Origin: Capsicum annuum
Taxonomy: Eukaryota > Streptophyta > Magnoliopsida > Solanales > Solanaceae
Length of the DNA: 64,000 bases
Assembly: GCF_002878395.1 (NCBI RefSeq)
Contig: NC_061114.1
Coordinates: 164,849,100-164,913,099, forward strand
Reading direction: 5' to 3'
Notes under the pieces: generated by a model
Told to the model about the DNA's origin: nothing
The model's database searches: none
What the model saw: only the letters and a program-made list of their open reading frames with translations
Shown here: in pieces, positions 48,145 through 58,373 of the stretch
Layout of the letters: every line of letters begins with the position of its first letter
Position numbering within the stretch: the first letter of the stretch is position 1
Position numbers and translations under genes: made by a program

Positions 48145-48796
48145 TGGCTTTTGTCTATTTAAATTTCTTAAATCATTTTCTGGTATTTGAACTTCTGAGA
48201 TTTTTTCTATACAAGCTATGCATCCTTCTATGTAACATCTTTTTATATTTTGCTCTTTTATTTTTACTTGAAAAATATTTATATTTAAAACACTGATTAC
48301 TGTTTAATCATTTACTTCTTTCAAATTTGTGTTCACAGTCTTCTATAATATTGACTAAATCATGATATTCTAGATTTATCTTTTCTAATTCTATCTCATT
48401 TATAAACTCTTCTTCTTCAGAATTTGAGGAATTTAAAGAATCTTTTTCTTCTTCAAATATTTCCACTCTTTATAGAATATATATTTTCATTGTCTGACAT
48501 ATATTCATCTACACTTATTAGATTTTCATTTACATCTTCTATTAACTGCGCATTTCTGGATCTACTATTTTTTCTTTTTGGACAAGTATTTGCCAAATGG
48601 TCTATACTTCCGCAAGTAAAACATTCTAGCCTATTTTTATAAGTTCTATTGGTATTAAATTTTCTTAGATGTTTTTGTCTGTTTAGATAAAGTTTTCTTG
48701 CTTTTGATTTTCTTAAATAATATTTTTTCTTAGGGCGATAATCTCTTTTATATGATTTTTTATATTTTTTCTTCTTATAGTCTTGATAATAATAGA
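48145..48796 (-). pseudogene. Coat-protein C-terminal part with zinc knuckle
   Basis: Minus-strand reading from the SINE edge: a basic tail (YKKSYKRDYRPKKKYYLRKS), the CCHC zinc knuckle CFTCGSIDHLANTC at 48623-48582, then an acidic segment with DEYMSDNEN and the 280-bp duplicate (48480-48201). The C-X2-C-X4-H-X4-C knuckle binds the RNA pregenome in caulimovirid coat proteins. Stops follow the acidic segment. Confidence 0.82.
48201..48480 (-). repeat. Viral 280-bp direct duplicate (copy 2)
   Basis: Partner of 46991-47276, in its expected place directly after the zinc-knuckle region. Confidence 0.85.
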
Positions 48797-48976
48797 GGGG
48801 GACCTTGGAGTAACTGGTAAAGTAGTTGCCGTGTGGTCAGGAGGTCACGGGTTCAAGCCTTGGAAATAGCCTCTGGCAGAAATGTAAGATAAGGTTGAGT
48901 ACGATATACCCTTTTGGTGGGGCCCTTTTTCGGACACCACGCATAGCAATAATTTTAGTGCACCAGATTGACTTTT
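48797..48976 (+). mobile_element. Au-type SINE
   Basis: It begins GGGGACCTTGGAGTAACTGG and has the tRNA-like head with B box GGTCACGGGTTCAAGCC. It continues with 'agcctctggcagaaatg', 'ggttgagtacgatataccc', 'gtggggccc' and 'ttagtgcacca', and ends in a T-run (48970-48976). This is the Au SINE seen in many angiosperms. Target duplication: TCTTGATAATAAT before and TCTTGATCATAAT after (12 of 13). The inverted viral copy at 45432-45692 shows the site with a single TCTTGATCATAAT, confirming the insertion. Confidence 0.92.
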
Positions 48977-49012
48977 TTTATAATCTTGATCATAATATTA
49001 TGTAGTATATAT

Positions 49013-50279
49013 TCTTACTATATATAAGTGTGAGTTAGCACACAACACATAGTTATCATGTGTGCTTGTTGGAATTAGTAGTTTGTTTAAGGGTATTTTA
49101 GGTATTTTGTATTTTATTGTTCTTTGAAGTTGTTGCACTTAGACGCTATATCCATGTACTTCTTTTACTTTGGACCATAAACCCTAGGATATATTAGTTT
49201 ATTACCAAAAATAGTTGTATTTGAGCTTTCCAGCAGGTAGGTCCCACATATTATTTTGGGGTCTTTTCATAGTTTTCAATTTATTTGTTTCAATTATTTT
49301 TCAATATATTCATGAAATCATAATTAATTTGGCTTCTTATATGTGATTCACTTAAATTTTTTTATAAGTATTTTTATAGCAATTTTGCTCTATCACTTCT
49401 ACTTAATTATTATGAGTCATTTAATACATATTTGTTTCGCTACTTCAATAGTGATATTTGATTGACTCTCGAAATTATATCTGTGTCGTTTAAATTGAAA
49501 TAGAAGAAAAATTATATAAATCACAATAATTAAAAACTTAAACTATTTTTAAAATATAATTGACTATCAATGCCATAAAAATTTGAACAAGGAGAGTAAA
49601 ATAAATTATAATAGCTAAAAGCTTAGAATATTAAATTATAATGCTAAAAAGTATTATAAATTACAATAGCTAATAGCTTACAAAAATTAAAAATATATCA
49701 ATAATCTAACTGATTCTCTAAATTTTAATGTAATTATTTTATTTTTAGTTTTAACTTGTTATATATTTGAAAAATTGTGTAAAAAATATTACAAATTATA
49801 ATAACCATTAATGTAAATTATTTGGAGAAACATAAAAAGTTTTGGTTGACTCGAAATTTTATCAGCGCAACATAAATTTAGATATATTATTTCAAAATTT
49901 TGGGAAGAGTAATATAAATAACAATAATATGCAACACTAATTGGGATACATTATTTGAAAATTTTATAAAAAATAATATAAATCACAATAATTATCAATC
50001 TAAAATATTTGAAAAATGCATAAAGAATATACTTGACTTTTTCAAATTCTATCGATGTCATAATAATTGAGATGAAGGAATATTATTCAAAAATTACGTA
50101 GAAAGTCGCATAAATCATAATATAATTAACAACTTAAAATATCTAAAACTATATATAACAAATTTGATTGATTTTCTCAAATATTTTATCAGTGTCACAT
50201 AAACTGGGATAAAAAAATAGTTTATAGTATTCGAAAAGTAACATATTGGGTCCGTGTTTGCACGGGCTCCAATATCTAG
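49013..50279 (+). mobile_element. Non-autonomous Helitron in the viral coat gene
   Basis: 5' end TCTTACTATATATAAGTGTG. 3' end with hairpin GTCCGTGTTTGCACGGGC (50250-50267) followed by TCCAATAT and CTAG (50276-50279), then host T. It lies between viral halves that are contiguous in the inverted copy, with no target duplication as expected for a rolling-circle element. Inside are repeated 'aaatcacaataattaaaaactt' modules. No Rep/helicase gene. Confidence 0.82.
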
Positions 50280-51110
50280 TATTTTTACGAAGATCTGTAT
50301 CAATTCTTTTTAATTATTTTTATATTTGTATATTTGTTCACTTTTCTTGTAATATTTTCATCACATGTTGTATTCTCTATCCCATTGACCATTTTGTGTC
50401 TGGATTTTATAATACTCCTTCTCTTTTGGACCACTTTTTTTCTATTTCTCTTCCTAAAACTCCTGGTAATTTATTAAATAGTTTTTTACCTAGAGTTTGA
50501 TCAAACGAGTTTTCACTAATTGTACAATAGTAGAAGTAATCGTTTAAGAATTTCTTAATTTTTGTCCAATTATTTATACTTAATTGTTCTAACTCTATTA
50601 ATGCCCCTTTTTGTAATACTATTAATCCACTATTGGGATCTTCGCCTGTTAGTAAACTATGTGCTTTATTTATAAAGTTATATGGGTTTGCTCCTATATT
50701 TACTAATTATATTGTTGAAAATCTTCGGGGAATTCTGTCTTATATGCTTCCCATAAAGCTTTAGTAGTTTCTCCTAGGAATGTTTCTAAATATCGATACA
50801 TGTTTTCTGCATCTGGTTCTTGATTAGCTTGTATATAGTCTGCTACAACTACATTTTTTCATATGTTTATTATGGAATTCCACATTTGAGGGGCATGAGC
50901 CGCCATATTTAGGATCTTTCCTTTATTACCACCTTTTTATAATCTAATGGGTTCTTCTATTGACATTTTTCTTTCTTTCGATTTTATATTTTGTTCTTCA
51001 GGATTTATTCTATATACTCTTTGTCTTAGTAAATTTTCTGTAGTTATTTCTACTCGTTGTATGCCAGTTATCCTTTGAAAGGGGCTTGAAGTACTGGATG
51101 CACTTTCCAT
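50280..51110 (-). pseudogene. Coat-protein N-terminal and core part
   Basis: The minus frame opens with an ATG at 51110 (MESASSTSSPFQRI). It runs to the Helitron with a few stops. Core segments include GETTKALWEAYKTEFPEDFQ, and further on KGALIELEQLSINNW and FDQTLGKKLFNKLPG. The pattern fits a caulimovirid coat protein that packages viral DNA. Interrupted by the Helitron at 50279 and by the SINE further on; it resumes at 49012 and 48796. Confidence 0.75.
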
Positions 51111-51125
51111 AAATTTTTTTATATT

Positions 51126-52088
51126 TTAGATTTCGTCTATACTATAAATTGTTTCTAGGTCTTCTTCTTTTTGTTTCTTTTTACGTGTATACCCATAATT
51201 ATCTGTTCTTAACTCACAGTTAATAAAATGTTCTTTCATTTCTGTAAGGTTTAGATTTCCCTTTTTACAGTCTTTGCGTTTAAACTTATTGTTATTATTT
51301 GTCTCGCATATGTCTTCAGCCTTCATTATAACCTTATTTACCCCGAAACCATCTTCGTCTATTACTTCTATATTCATGTAATCATTATTTTCACTTTCTT
51401 CATTTTCTTCATCTGACTCTCTTTCATTTGTATATTTATAATCTGTGAATCTAACTGAGGTTTGTCCTTTATTATTCGTATACGTTAAATGGTATGTTGG
51501 CTTCAGTATTTCATTTTTACTGAATTTTTCTAGATTCCATTGTAGTCCTGCATATTCTTCTGAATTTATTTTTACGAGTTTCATTAGTCTTATTCCTTTA
51601 TTTCCCATTAAACCTACTACATCATCTATTTTTAATTTAAATTTGTTGTTACTGTTAGTGGCTAATTTTCCTATGAACCCTACACATATTAGTAAATTAT
51701 TTCTATTATCCATTTCTTCGTATCCTTTAGTCTGGATACCTATTTTTATGTATTTCCCAAGCTCTAAGGAACTTACATAAAACATGGACTACGGTAAAAA
51801 ATTTCTCCGTTACTTGACATATCTACTTCTATTATTCCTATTATAGATCTTTTTTGAGTTTGACCAGCTGTTATCATATATCGAAACTAATACTTTAGTT
51901 CCTAGGTTCTTTCTAGTTAATCCTTTTAGACCTATTACTATGAGTCCCATGTGCATAAGGCTCATGTTTAATTTTGCAATTTGTTTTAAAGATTCTGGAC
52001 TTATTAAATTTATACTGACGTCGTTCTCACCAATAACGCACATCTGTTCTTCTCTATAATGTTTATATAATTGTTCCTGTGAAAACAT
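51126..52088 (-). pseudogene. Viral movement protein pseudogene (30K-type)
   Basis: Two minus frames: 52088-51810 (92 codons) and 51785-51126 (219 codons), joined across stops near 51790-51810. The first contains HMGLIVIGLKGLTRKNLGTK, which resembles the beta-strand core of caulimovirid movement proteins. The second continues with LICVGFIGKLATNSNN and an acidic C-terminus. In the virus this protein forms plasmodesmal tubules for cell-to-cell spread. It is non-functional here. Confidence 0.68.
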
Positions 52089-52132
52089 TCCTTCATTATA
52101 GAATGTCTTAGAACTTAATAATTTTAGTTTAA

Positions 52133-52721
52133 TTTGTTGAAAAAGTTATATATCTTTATCTACATCTACTACCTCTTTCAGTTGTTGTCTTGAAGTCATT
52201 TTCGGTCTATTTATTATTTTAGATAACATATTATTTGTTAATCTATCTTGAGTGAAGCTTGATCTAGGCTTGCTTGTGGATGTTGAAAAAAGGTCCATGT
52301 TTGTGGTTTAATTATTTTTACTTTTTCTTTCTTAGGGGTTAACTCTACTCGCTTTAACTGCTCAATTAACTCTTCTATGTTTTTGTCTTGACTAACTTGT
52401 TTTTCTAGCTAATCTTTTTCTTTAATTAACTTATCTAGGTTTTTATTAAGTTCTAGTAGTAATAATACTATGGTATTATTTTGTTTTATAATGATAGAGT
52501 CTGTTTTTCTTTGTGGTTGATGACTTGTAACCCTTCGAAATTTGGTTGAATTTGTTCTGTCCTTTTTAAGATGGTTCTATAAAGTTTGTCATTTAGCTGA
52601 TCATTCATGAGACTGCTATATTCTTTATTTGTTTAAGATCTTTCTTATTTCTTGTAGCTCATTTTCAAAAAAATTTATATTCTATTGCACTTTTATCTTT
52701 ATTAGTTAGATTTTGAATCTT
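52133..52721 (-). repeat. Right copy of the viral terminal direct repeat (coiled-coil protein end)
   Basis: It matches 45693-46274 at about 90%, including 'gatctaggcttgcttgtgga' and 'ttgaaaaaaggtccatgttt'. The viral sequence ends at 52721, where the copies diverge after TTTTGAATCTT. A redundancy of this kind is expected if a circular or concatenated viral DNA was integrated. Confidence 0.85.
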
Positions 52722-52998
52722 GAAATTGTAAGTTCCTTCATAGGCACAAGGTTGCTCAATTAATGATACTAGAATAAGAAATCTGGAGTTCTTCATATGT
52801 GAAAGTAGAATTTGATTGCAAAGGTTATAGGAAAGTTTTTTTTCAATTGAAGACAGAAAATGAGAAAGTTAAGTCGCTTCACAAATTATTTATTTGAACG
52901 ATTGTAACCGTACAGTTAACTGATAGTTAGTGGAAGAGTTTCTAGTGAGGATGTGGAGAAAAAAAATAGAAAATGGGGTTGTGCAGGTGAATTAAATT
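52722..52998. other. Spacer between viral block and CACTA element
   Basis: About 280 bp with no recognised feature. Confidence 0.4.
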
Positions 52999-53019
52999 CA
53001 CTACTAAAAAAAAGAGGAA

Positions 53020-53345
53020 AACCGACCACATAAATCGACCACAAGTGGTCGGTTTTTTCCAATTTTCGATCACAAAACCAACCAAAATTTGTGGTCGAAA
53101 AAGTAGTGGTGGCTTTTTAAAAACCGACCACATGTGGTCGGTTTTTTTAAAAATATATATTTATTTTTTAAATTTATTATTATTTTATTAAAATTGAAAA
53201 AATAATTTTAGGAAAAAAAACCGACCACAAGTGGTCGGTTTTTTATTAAATTAATTTATTAATGTAATTTAAAACCGACCACATGTGGTAGATTTTTTGT
53301 AAAAATTTTCAAAAAAACCTACCACATGTGGTTGGTTTTTTTTGA
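53020..53345. repeat. Left subterminal palindromes of the CACTA element
   Basis: About six units of the type ACCGACCACAAGTGGTCGGT, each an inverted repeat, at about 53021-53055, 53124-53145, 53219-53242, 53273-53300 and 53318-53340. These are the expected binding sites for the element-encoded transposase in this superfamily. Confidence 0.9.
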
Positions 53346-53719
53346 TAATTTTATAAAAAAAATATTGAATTTTTTAAAAATACAAATATTAAAAATTAAA
53401 TTATTTACAATACAACCCACCCATCATTTATAAGCATTAAAAATTAAATCAAATTATTTACAATACATCCTACCAATCATTTAATATACAATCAACCAAC
53501 CACCATAAGAATGCAAACATTAAAAATCAAATTATTTACAAAATTTATTGAGGTTACAAATCTAAACCATAAAACATACAAAAGACTAAAAATAACAACT
53601 CATCATCCGCATCTTCATTCTCAGCCTCACCCATTCTATTATCAATTTTTCGTGTTGATATATCCAGCTGTAATTAGGTTCCATCTATATAATCAATCAC
53701 ATTCAAATAATTAGTTCCA

Positions 53720-54850
53720 AGTCACAAAAGTTCACATTTTAAATACCTACACCTTTCAAGTCACTAATTCACTTCACAAGTTATCAAACTAAACTAAATT
53801 CAAAAAGAAAAGTTCACGTTTAAAGTACCTATACTTAAACATTTTGAAGTAACTAATTCACTTTTCAAGTGACCACAATTTACTAAAATCAAAACGCAAG
53901 TTCACATTTCAAGTACCTAAATTCAAAACAAAAGTCACTAATCCATAATTCAAGTACCTAAACATTTTCAAGTTACCAACGTAAACTAAATTCAAAATGA
54001 AAAGTTCACATTTCAAGTACCTACACCTAAACTTTTTCAAGTCACTTTCCAAGTTACCAAACTAAACTAAATTCAAAATTAAGAGTTCACATTTCAAATA
54101 CCTACACCTAAACATTTTCAAGTCACTTCACAAGTTACCAAACTATACTAAATTCAAAATGAAAAGTTCACATTTCAAGTACCTACACCTGAACATTTCA
54201 GGTCACTAATTCATTTCACAAGTTACCAAACTAAACTTAATTCAAAATGAAAAGTTCACATTTCAAGTACCTACACCTAAATATTATCAAGTCATTTCAC
54301 AAGTTACCAAACTAAACTAAATTTAAAATGAAAAGTTCATATTTCTAAGTCACTAATTCACTTCACAAGTTACCTACACTTAAGCATTTTGAAGTCACTA
54401 ACTCACTGCTCAAGTGACCACACTTAGATATATTCAAAACACAAGTCCACCTTTCAATTAACTACACTTAAATATTTTCGACTCACTAATGCACTTCTCA
54501 AGTGACCACATTTAATTAAATTCAAAACAGAAGTTCACATTTCAAGTACCTACACTAAAATATTTTTAAGTCACTAATTCATTTCTTAAGTGACCACACT
54601 TAACTATATTCAAAACACAAGTCCAACTTTCAAGTAACTATGCTTAAACATTTTGAAGTCACTAACTCACTTCTCAAGTGACCACACTTAACTATATTGA
54701 AAACCCAAGTCCACATTTCAAGTACCTACACTTACACATTTTCGACTCACTAACTCACTTCTCAAGTGACCACACTTAACTATATTCAAAACACAAGTCC
54801 ACCATTCAAATAACTACACTTATAACATTTTCGACTCACTAACTCACTTC
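53720..54850. repeat. Minisatellite, about 80-90-bp unit, inside the CACTA element
   Basis: About 13 units with 'aaaagttcacatttcaagta', 'cctacacctaaacattttca' and 'agtcactaattcacttc'. The first half uses a 'ccaaactaaactaaattc' linker and the second a 'gtgaccacacttaactatat' linker, so there are at least two unit variants. No coding. Confidence 0.88.
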
Positions 54851-55256
54851 ACTTTTCAATTAAACCATAACCTACCTCAACCGAAAAATCCAAGATAAGC
54901 AAGCTAATTTGCAAAAGCCTTTCCTTTCTGCCACGCCCCAGAACTTTCACGATCTATCAAATGTATATTATTTATAAGTAAAGGAATCCAACTCTATAAC
55001 CAACTTTCTACCTTAAACGCAATTTATAGGCCAAAACTCATGTATTCTTTTAAATTCCACGTTTAAGTCTAAGGCTTAATCTTCTTCCAGTTTTTTAAAT
55101 TTCACAATATTTGTACCATATAATGTATTTACTATTAAAGTGCATATACCATGTACCAGTTTCTTTTGAAATTTATATATCCTCCTTATTTCCCCTTCTA
55201 TTTAAAAAAGTGAACAACCTTTTTAAGTCAAAACCATAATAAAACTTGAAACTAGC
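54851..55256. other. CACTA interior, unassigned
   Basis: AT-rich sequence between the minisatellite and the captured exons. No feature seen; possibly the captured gene's upstream flank. Confidence 0.35.
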
Positions 55257-55596
55257 ATGTCACAATCACCTATTGGAAATTCAAGAAAGCAAGATGATAG
55301 AGATTTTAACCTTAGAGAATGGGTCCTAAGGCTAAAATTAGCAGAGAAAACACAAATTCAAGAAGATTTTCAGCTTCTTATATTAGAAGTTTCAGAGAAG
55401 ATGCAAAATCTTTTAGATCAAATATTCCCATTTCTAGTACTGTTTCTTTCCCTGGGTACACCTTAAGAGGTAATAAAGCTACTTTTCTCATTGCGCCGCC
55501 TCATCATTGTTTCATTACTATTTTATAATAAAGTTTTATTCCTTTTTACAAATGAAATTGACCCATCTACTTATTCTTTTACCACTGCACTTAAAG
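55257..55596 (+). pseudogene. Captured host-gene fragment: two exons with intron
   Basis: Exon 1 (55257-55469) starts ATG. It reads MSQSPIGNSRKQDDRDFNLR then, after a one-base frame change near 55330, KISRENTNSRRFSASYIRSF and SNIPISSTVSFPGYTLR. It ends at AAGAG|GTAATA (donor 55470). A roughly 80-bp intron follows; its acceptor is decayed (ACAA instead of ACAG). Exon 2 (55552-55596) gives EIDPSTYSFTTALK and ends at AAAG|GTAAGC. The Arg/Ser-rich start followed by DPSTYSFTTALK looks like the N-terminus of a conserved plant protein that I cannot name. Keeping introns shows capture at DNA level. Confidence 0.65.
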
Positions 55597-55737
55597 GTAA
55601 GCCTTTAGATTATCTTTTATACTTCCGAATTCAGGATCTAGTCAGTAGATTCAAAATGCTTGAAATCTTACTATATGTACAAATATTTTTCACATATTTT
55701 GTTTTTCATATGTATATGTAGTATAAGTAAAAAGTAA

Positions 55738-56480
55738 CAGATTCAGTTGAACTCATAGAACCTGACGGCGAGGGAGAGGGGTTGATGATGGGGCTGGTCC
55801 GGCGGGGGTCTTAGATCTATTTCGTCGGCGTGGGGCTGGCTGTTGGCGGTGGATGGTGGAGATGACGATGCGGCGGCTGGAGGGATGGCTTCGCCAGTGG
55901 CTGGCAGTGGAGGTGAGGTCGGTGGCCATGGCTAGTGCATCGACGAAGCTGGCAAAGGAAGGGCGACGGAGGAGGCGCTAACGGAGGAAAGGGACGACCA
56001 GCGATGGGAAAGGCAGCGTTGATGGTTTTGTAGTAGGGTTTTTAAGAGAGGAGGAAGATAGAGAGAGAAAGAGGAGAGATGATAGAAGGGGGGGTGGAGG
56101 CTGTTGTGAAGAGATTAGGGTTTGGGGGTTGATTTTTGTCTTTAAAAGGAAAGAAAACGAATTTTGATCTCAGCCGTTAGATCAATTTTGATCAACGGTT
56201 GAGATTTAAAAATCTAAGAATTGGGTTAGAATTGATAATAAAAATAGATTGAGTCTGATTTAGGCTATAATTGTAATGGAGTAAATACAATTAGGCTAAA
56301 ATCGTAAGAAATTGAATAAATTGGATTTAAAGGGGAATAAATTATGCAAAGTATCTTAATTTAGGTTGTTATTTAAATAATAGTAGGAATAATAATAATA
56401 AATAATATATAATAATAATAATAATAATAATAGTAAACCATAAATAATTATAAATAATAATAATAATAATATATGATAAC
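55738..56480 (-). repeat. LTR-like or promoter/leader fragment, GC-rich, inside the CACTA element
   Basis: On the minus strand: an AT-rich upstream part, the hairpin TCTCAACCGTTGATCAAAA...CTAACGGCTGAGATC (56205-56167), then a C/T-rich leader with 'aaaccctaatctcttcacaa' (about 56130-56110) and GC-rich sequence to 55760. This resembles the transcription start zone of Ogre-type LTRs. A captured gene promoter is the alternative. Confidence 0.4.
56396..56480. repeat. (AAT)n-rich microsatellite
   Basis: Imperfect AAT/ATA triplet run of about 85 bp. Confidence 0.9.
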
Positions 56481-56719
56481 GGTACATTACATATCTATTT
56501 CATCACTACACGAAATATACATATATATAAATATATTCAATTGGTTATCACCATCCAAATACATACTATATATATTACATACCCGATTTTACTACCCCAA
56601 AATAATATACAACATAACGTAATTCAGTTTATCTTATGTCATTTATATACCTTCACTATATTATATGTATATACTATATATATATATACACATACCTATA
56701 CATACACACACATATATGA

Positions 56720-57913
56720 CATGTCTGCTTCAACTGTTTCAATTGTAATTTTACTAAATATCATCCTAATTAATTATTATAAGTCATCTAAATATTACAA
56801 AAATATATATTTAATAATAAAATAAAATAGATATAAAATTATAAGTTAACTTTTGATGTTTTAAATTAACTTCACGTCTTATATGAGGCCCATTTAAAAA
56901 AAAATCACACGTACTTTTTGAAGTAATTTTGTTATACCACTTCTTATTAGTTATTGTGAATAATTTAAGAATATGTTTGTTTCTTTGCTTCAATCGTAAT
57001 TTTACTATATCACCTCTAATTAATTATTATAGTCTAAGTATTGTGCCACTTAAATTGAAATATAAGGAAAAGTTTTATAAACCACAATAATTAAAAATTT
57101 AGATTATTTAAAATATGCAATTGACTATCAATGCCACAAAATTTTGGACAAGGGGAGTAACATATATTATTTAAAAATTACATAAAAAGTATTATAAATT
57201 ACAATAGTTAACAACTTAAAATATCTAAAAGTAAAAATAATGTGTTATATATTTCAAAAAGTACGTAAAAAATATTATAAATCACAATAATTAACAACTT
57301 GAAATTTTTTAAAAGATATGAAATATTTGATTGACTCTCAAAATTATATCAATGACATTTAAATTGGAAAAGAAGAATAGTATAATAAATCATAATAATT
57401 AAAAGATTAAATTATTTTTAAAATATAATTGACTATCAACGCCACAAAAGTTTGGACAAGGAGAGTAACATATATTATTTGAAAACAAAAAAAATATTAT
57501 AAACTACAATAGTTAACAACTTAAAATGTCTAAAAACGTATCAAAAGTATGATTGATTATCTAAATTCTATTTGGATCATATTGTTTGAGATAAAAAAAT
57601 AACATATACTGAGCCCGTGTTATCTGAAAACAGTAATATAGGCCCATCGAATTTGATTTTTCAGGCTCTTTATTAATTTATACATTTGTAGAGTTTAATT
57701 TTGATCGTGAATTAAATTTTTGAAATAAAATTATATATTTGAATAATAAATCATAATAATTGATAATTTAATATATTTTAAGAATATATACAAAAATTAC
57801 TTAACAAAATAAATTTATTTAATTTTTTAAATTCAAAAAATGTCACATTAATTGATATGATTATCATTATAATATTAATTTATAATAGAAAGCACGGGCT
57901 TCTTCTTACTAGT
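56720..57913 (+). mobile_element. Helitron copy nested in the CACTA element
   Basis: The modules at 57010-57600 ('gattgactctcaaaattat', 'aaatcataataattaaaag') match the Helitron at 49453-49980. It ends CACGGGCTTCTTCTTA then CTAG (57910-57913) and T, the expected terminus, although the left arm of the hairpin is not next to it. A second 'gagcccgtgtta' (57611) suggests a composite end. The 5' end is not resolved. Confidence 0.55.
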
Positions 57914-57924
57914 TTAAAATATAA

Positions 57925-58345
57925 AATCGATCATTTGTGGTCGCTTTTTAAAAATAAAAATAAAATAAAAATTAATAATAAATTATTTAATAATTATTAT
58001 AAATTTTTAAAATATAAAAGCGACCACTTGTGGTCGCTTTTTGTTAAAAAAATTAAAAAATATATAACAAATCGACCACAAGTAGTCGGTTTTTTTTTAT
58101 ATATTTTTCAGTTATTTTTTTCAAAAAAACCGACCACGAGTGGTCGGTTTCTTGTTTTTTATTTTTTTTCATTTGCAAAATAAATAATAATTAATGCTAA
58201 AATTATTTTAATAATTATTTCAATTTTTAAAATAAAAAAGCTACCACTTGTGGTCGCTTTTCTAAAAAAAAAATTAAAAAAATTAAAATCCGACCTCTAG
58301 TGGTCGGTTTTTTCTGACCACAATTTGTGGTCGATTTTCTGTGGT
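57925..58345. repeat. Right subterminal palindromes of the CACTA element
   Basis: Units with GACCACTTGTGGTCGC or CCGACCACGAGTGGTCGG at about 57928, 58018, 58071, 58130, 58240, 58290 and 58315-58350. Some copies carry CGC instead of CGG, so there are two sub-types. Confidence 0.9.
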
Positions 58346-58373
58346 CGGTTTTTGCCTTTTTTTAGTAGTAATT

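Larger units (their letters stand above)
45432..52721 (-). mobile_element. Endogenous pararetrovirus (Caulimoviridae), rearranged and defective
   Basis: Minus-strand relics in order from 52721 down: coiled-coil protein end, movement protein, coat protein with basic tail and zinc knuckle, aspartic protease, an acidic duplicate, then another coiled-coil protein copy. A 582-589-bp direct repeat bounds the block (45693-46274, 52133-52721). A plus-strand fragment of the coat gene (45432-45692) is attached in inverted orientation. All frames are broken. No reverse transcriptase/RNase H is seen. The order and AT-rich composition recall Solanaceae elements such as LycEPRV and tobacco vein clearing virus (Solendovirus); this assignment is from memory of the family, not from a search. 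A SINE and a Helitron lie inside. Confidence 0.82.
52999..58370. mobile_element. CACTA (En/Spm) element, non-autonomous
   Basis: Left end CACTACTAAAAAAAAGAGG. The right end reads, reversed, TACTACTAAAAAAAGGC (terminal C mutated to T). ATT flanks both ends (52996-52998, 58371-58373), a perfect 3-bp duplication. Both subterminal regions are packed with palindromes of ACCGACCAC...GTGGTCGGT. The interior holds a minisatellite, a host-gene fragment, an LTR-like piece and a Helitron. No TNP1/TNP2-like transposase is seen. Confidence 0.88.

Noticed and set aside
48797..48870. tRNA gene (GGTCACGGGTTCAAGCC B box)
   Set aside because: The tRNA-like stretch is the head of an Au-type SINE with its body, T-tail and target duplications; no full cloverleaf.
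51445..51780. Plus-strand 111-codon frame
   Set aside because: Antisense of the viral movement-protein relic; the minus frame has the family-like residues and acidic C-terminus.
56541..56825. Tyrosine/isoleucine-rich 94-codon frame
   Set aside because: Translation of (TA)n/(CA)n-type sequence with no motif.
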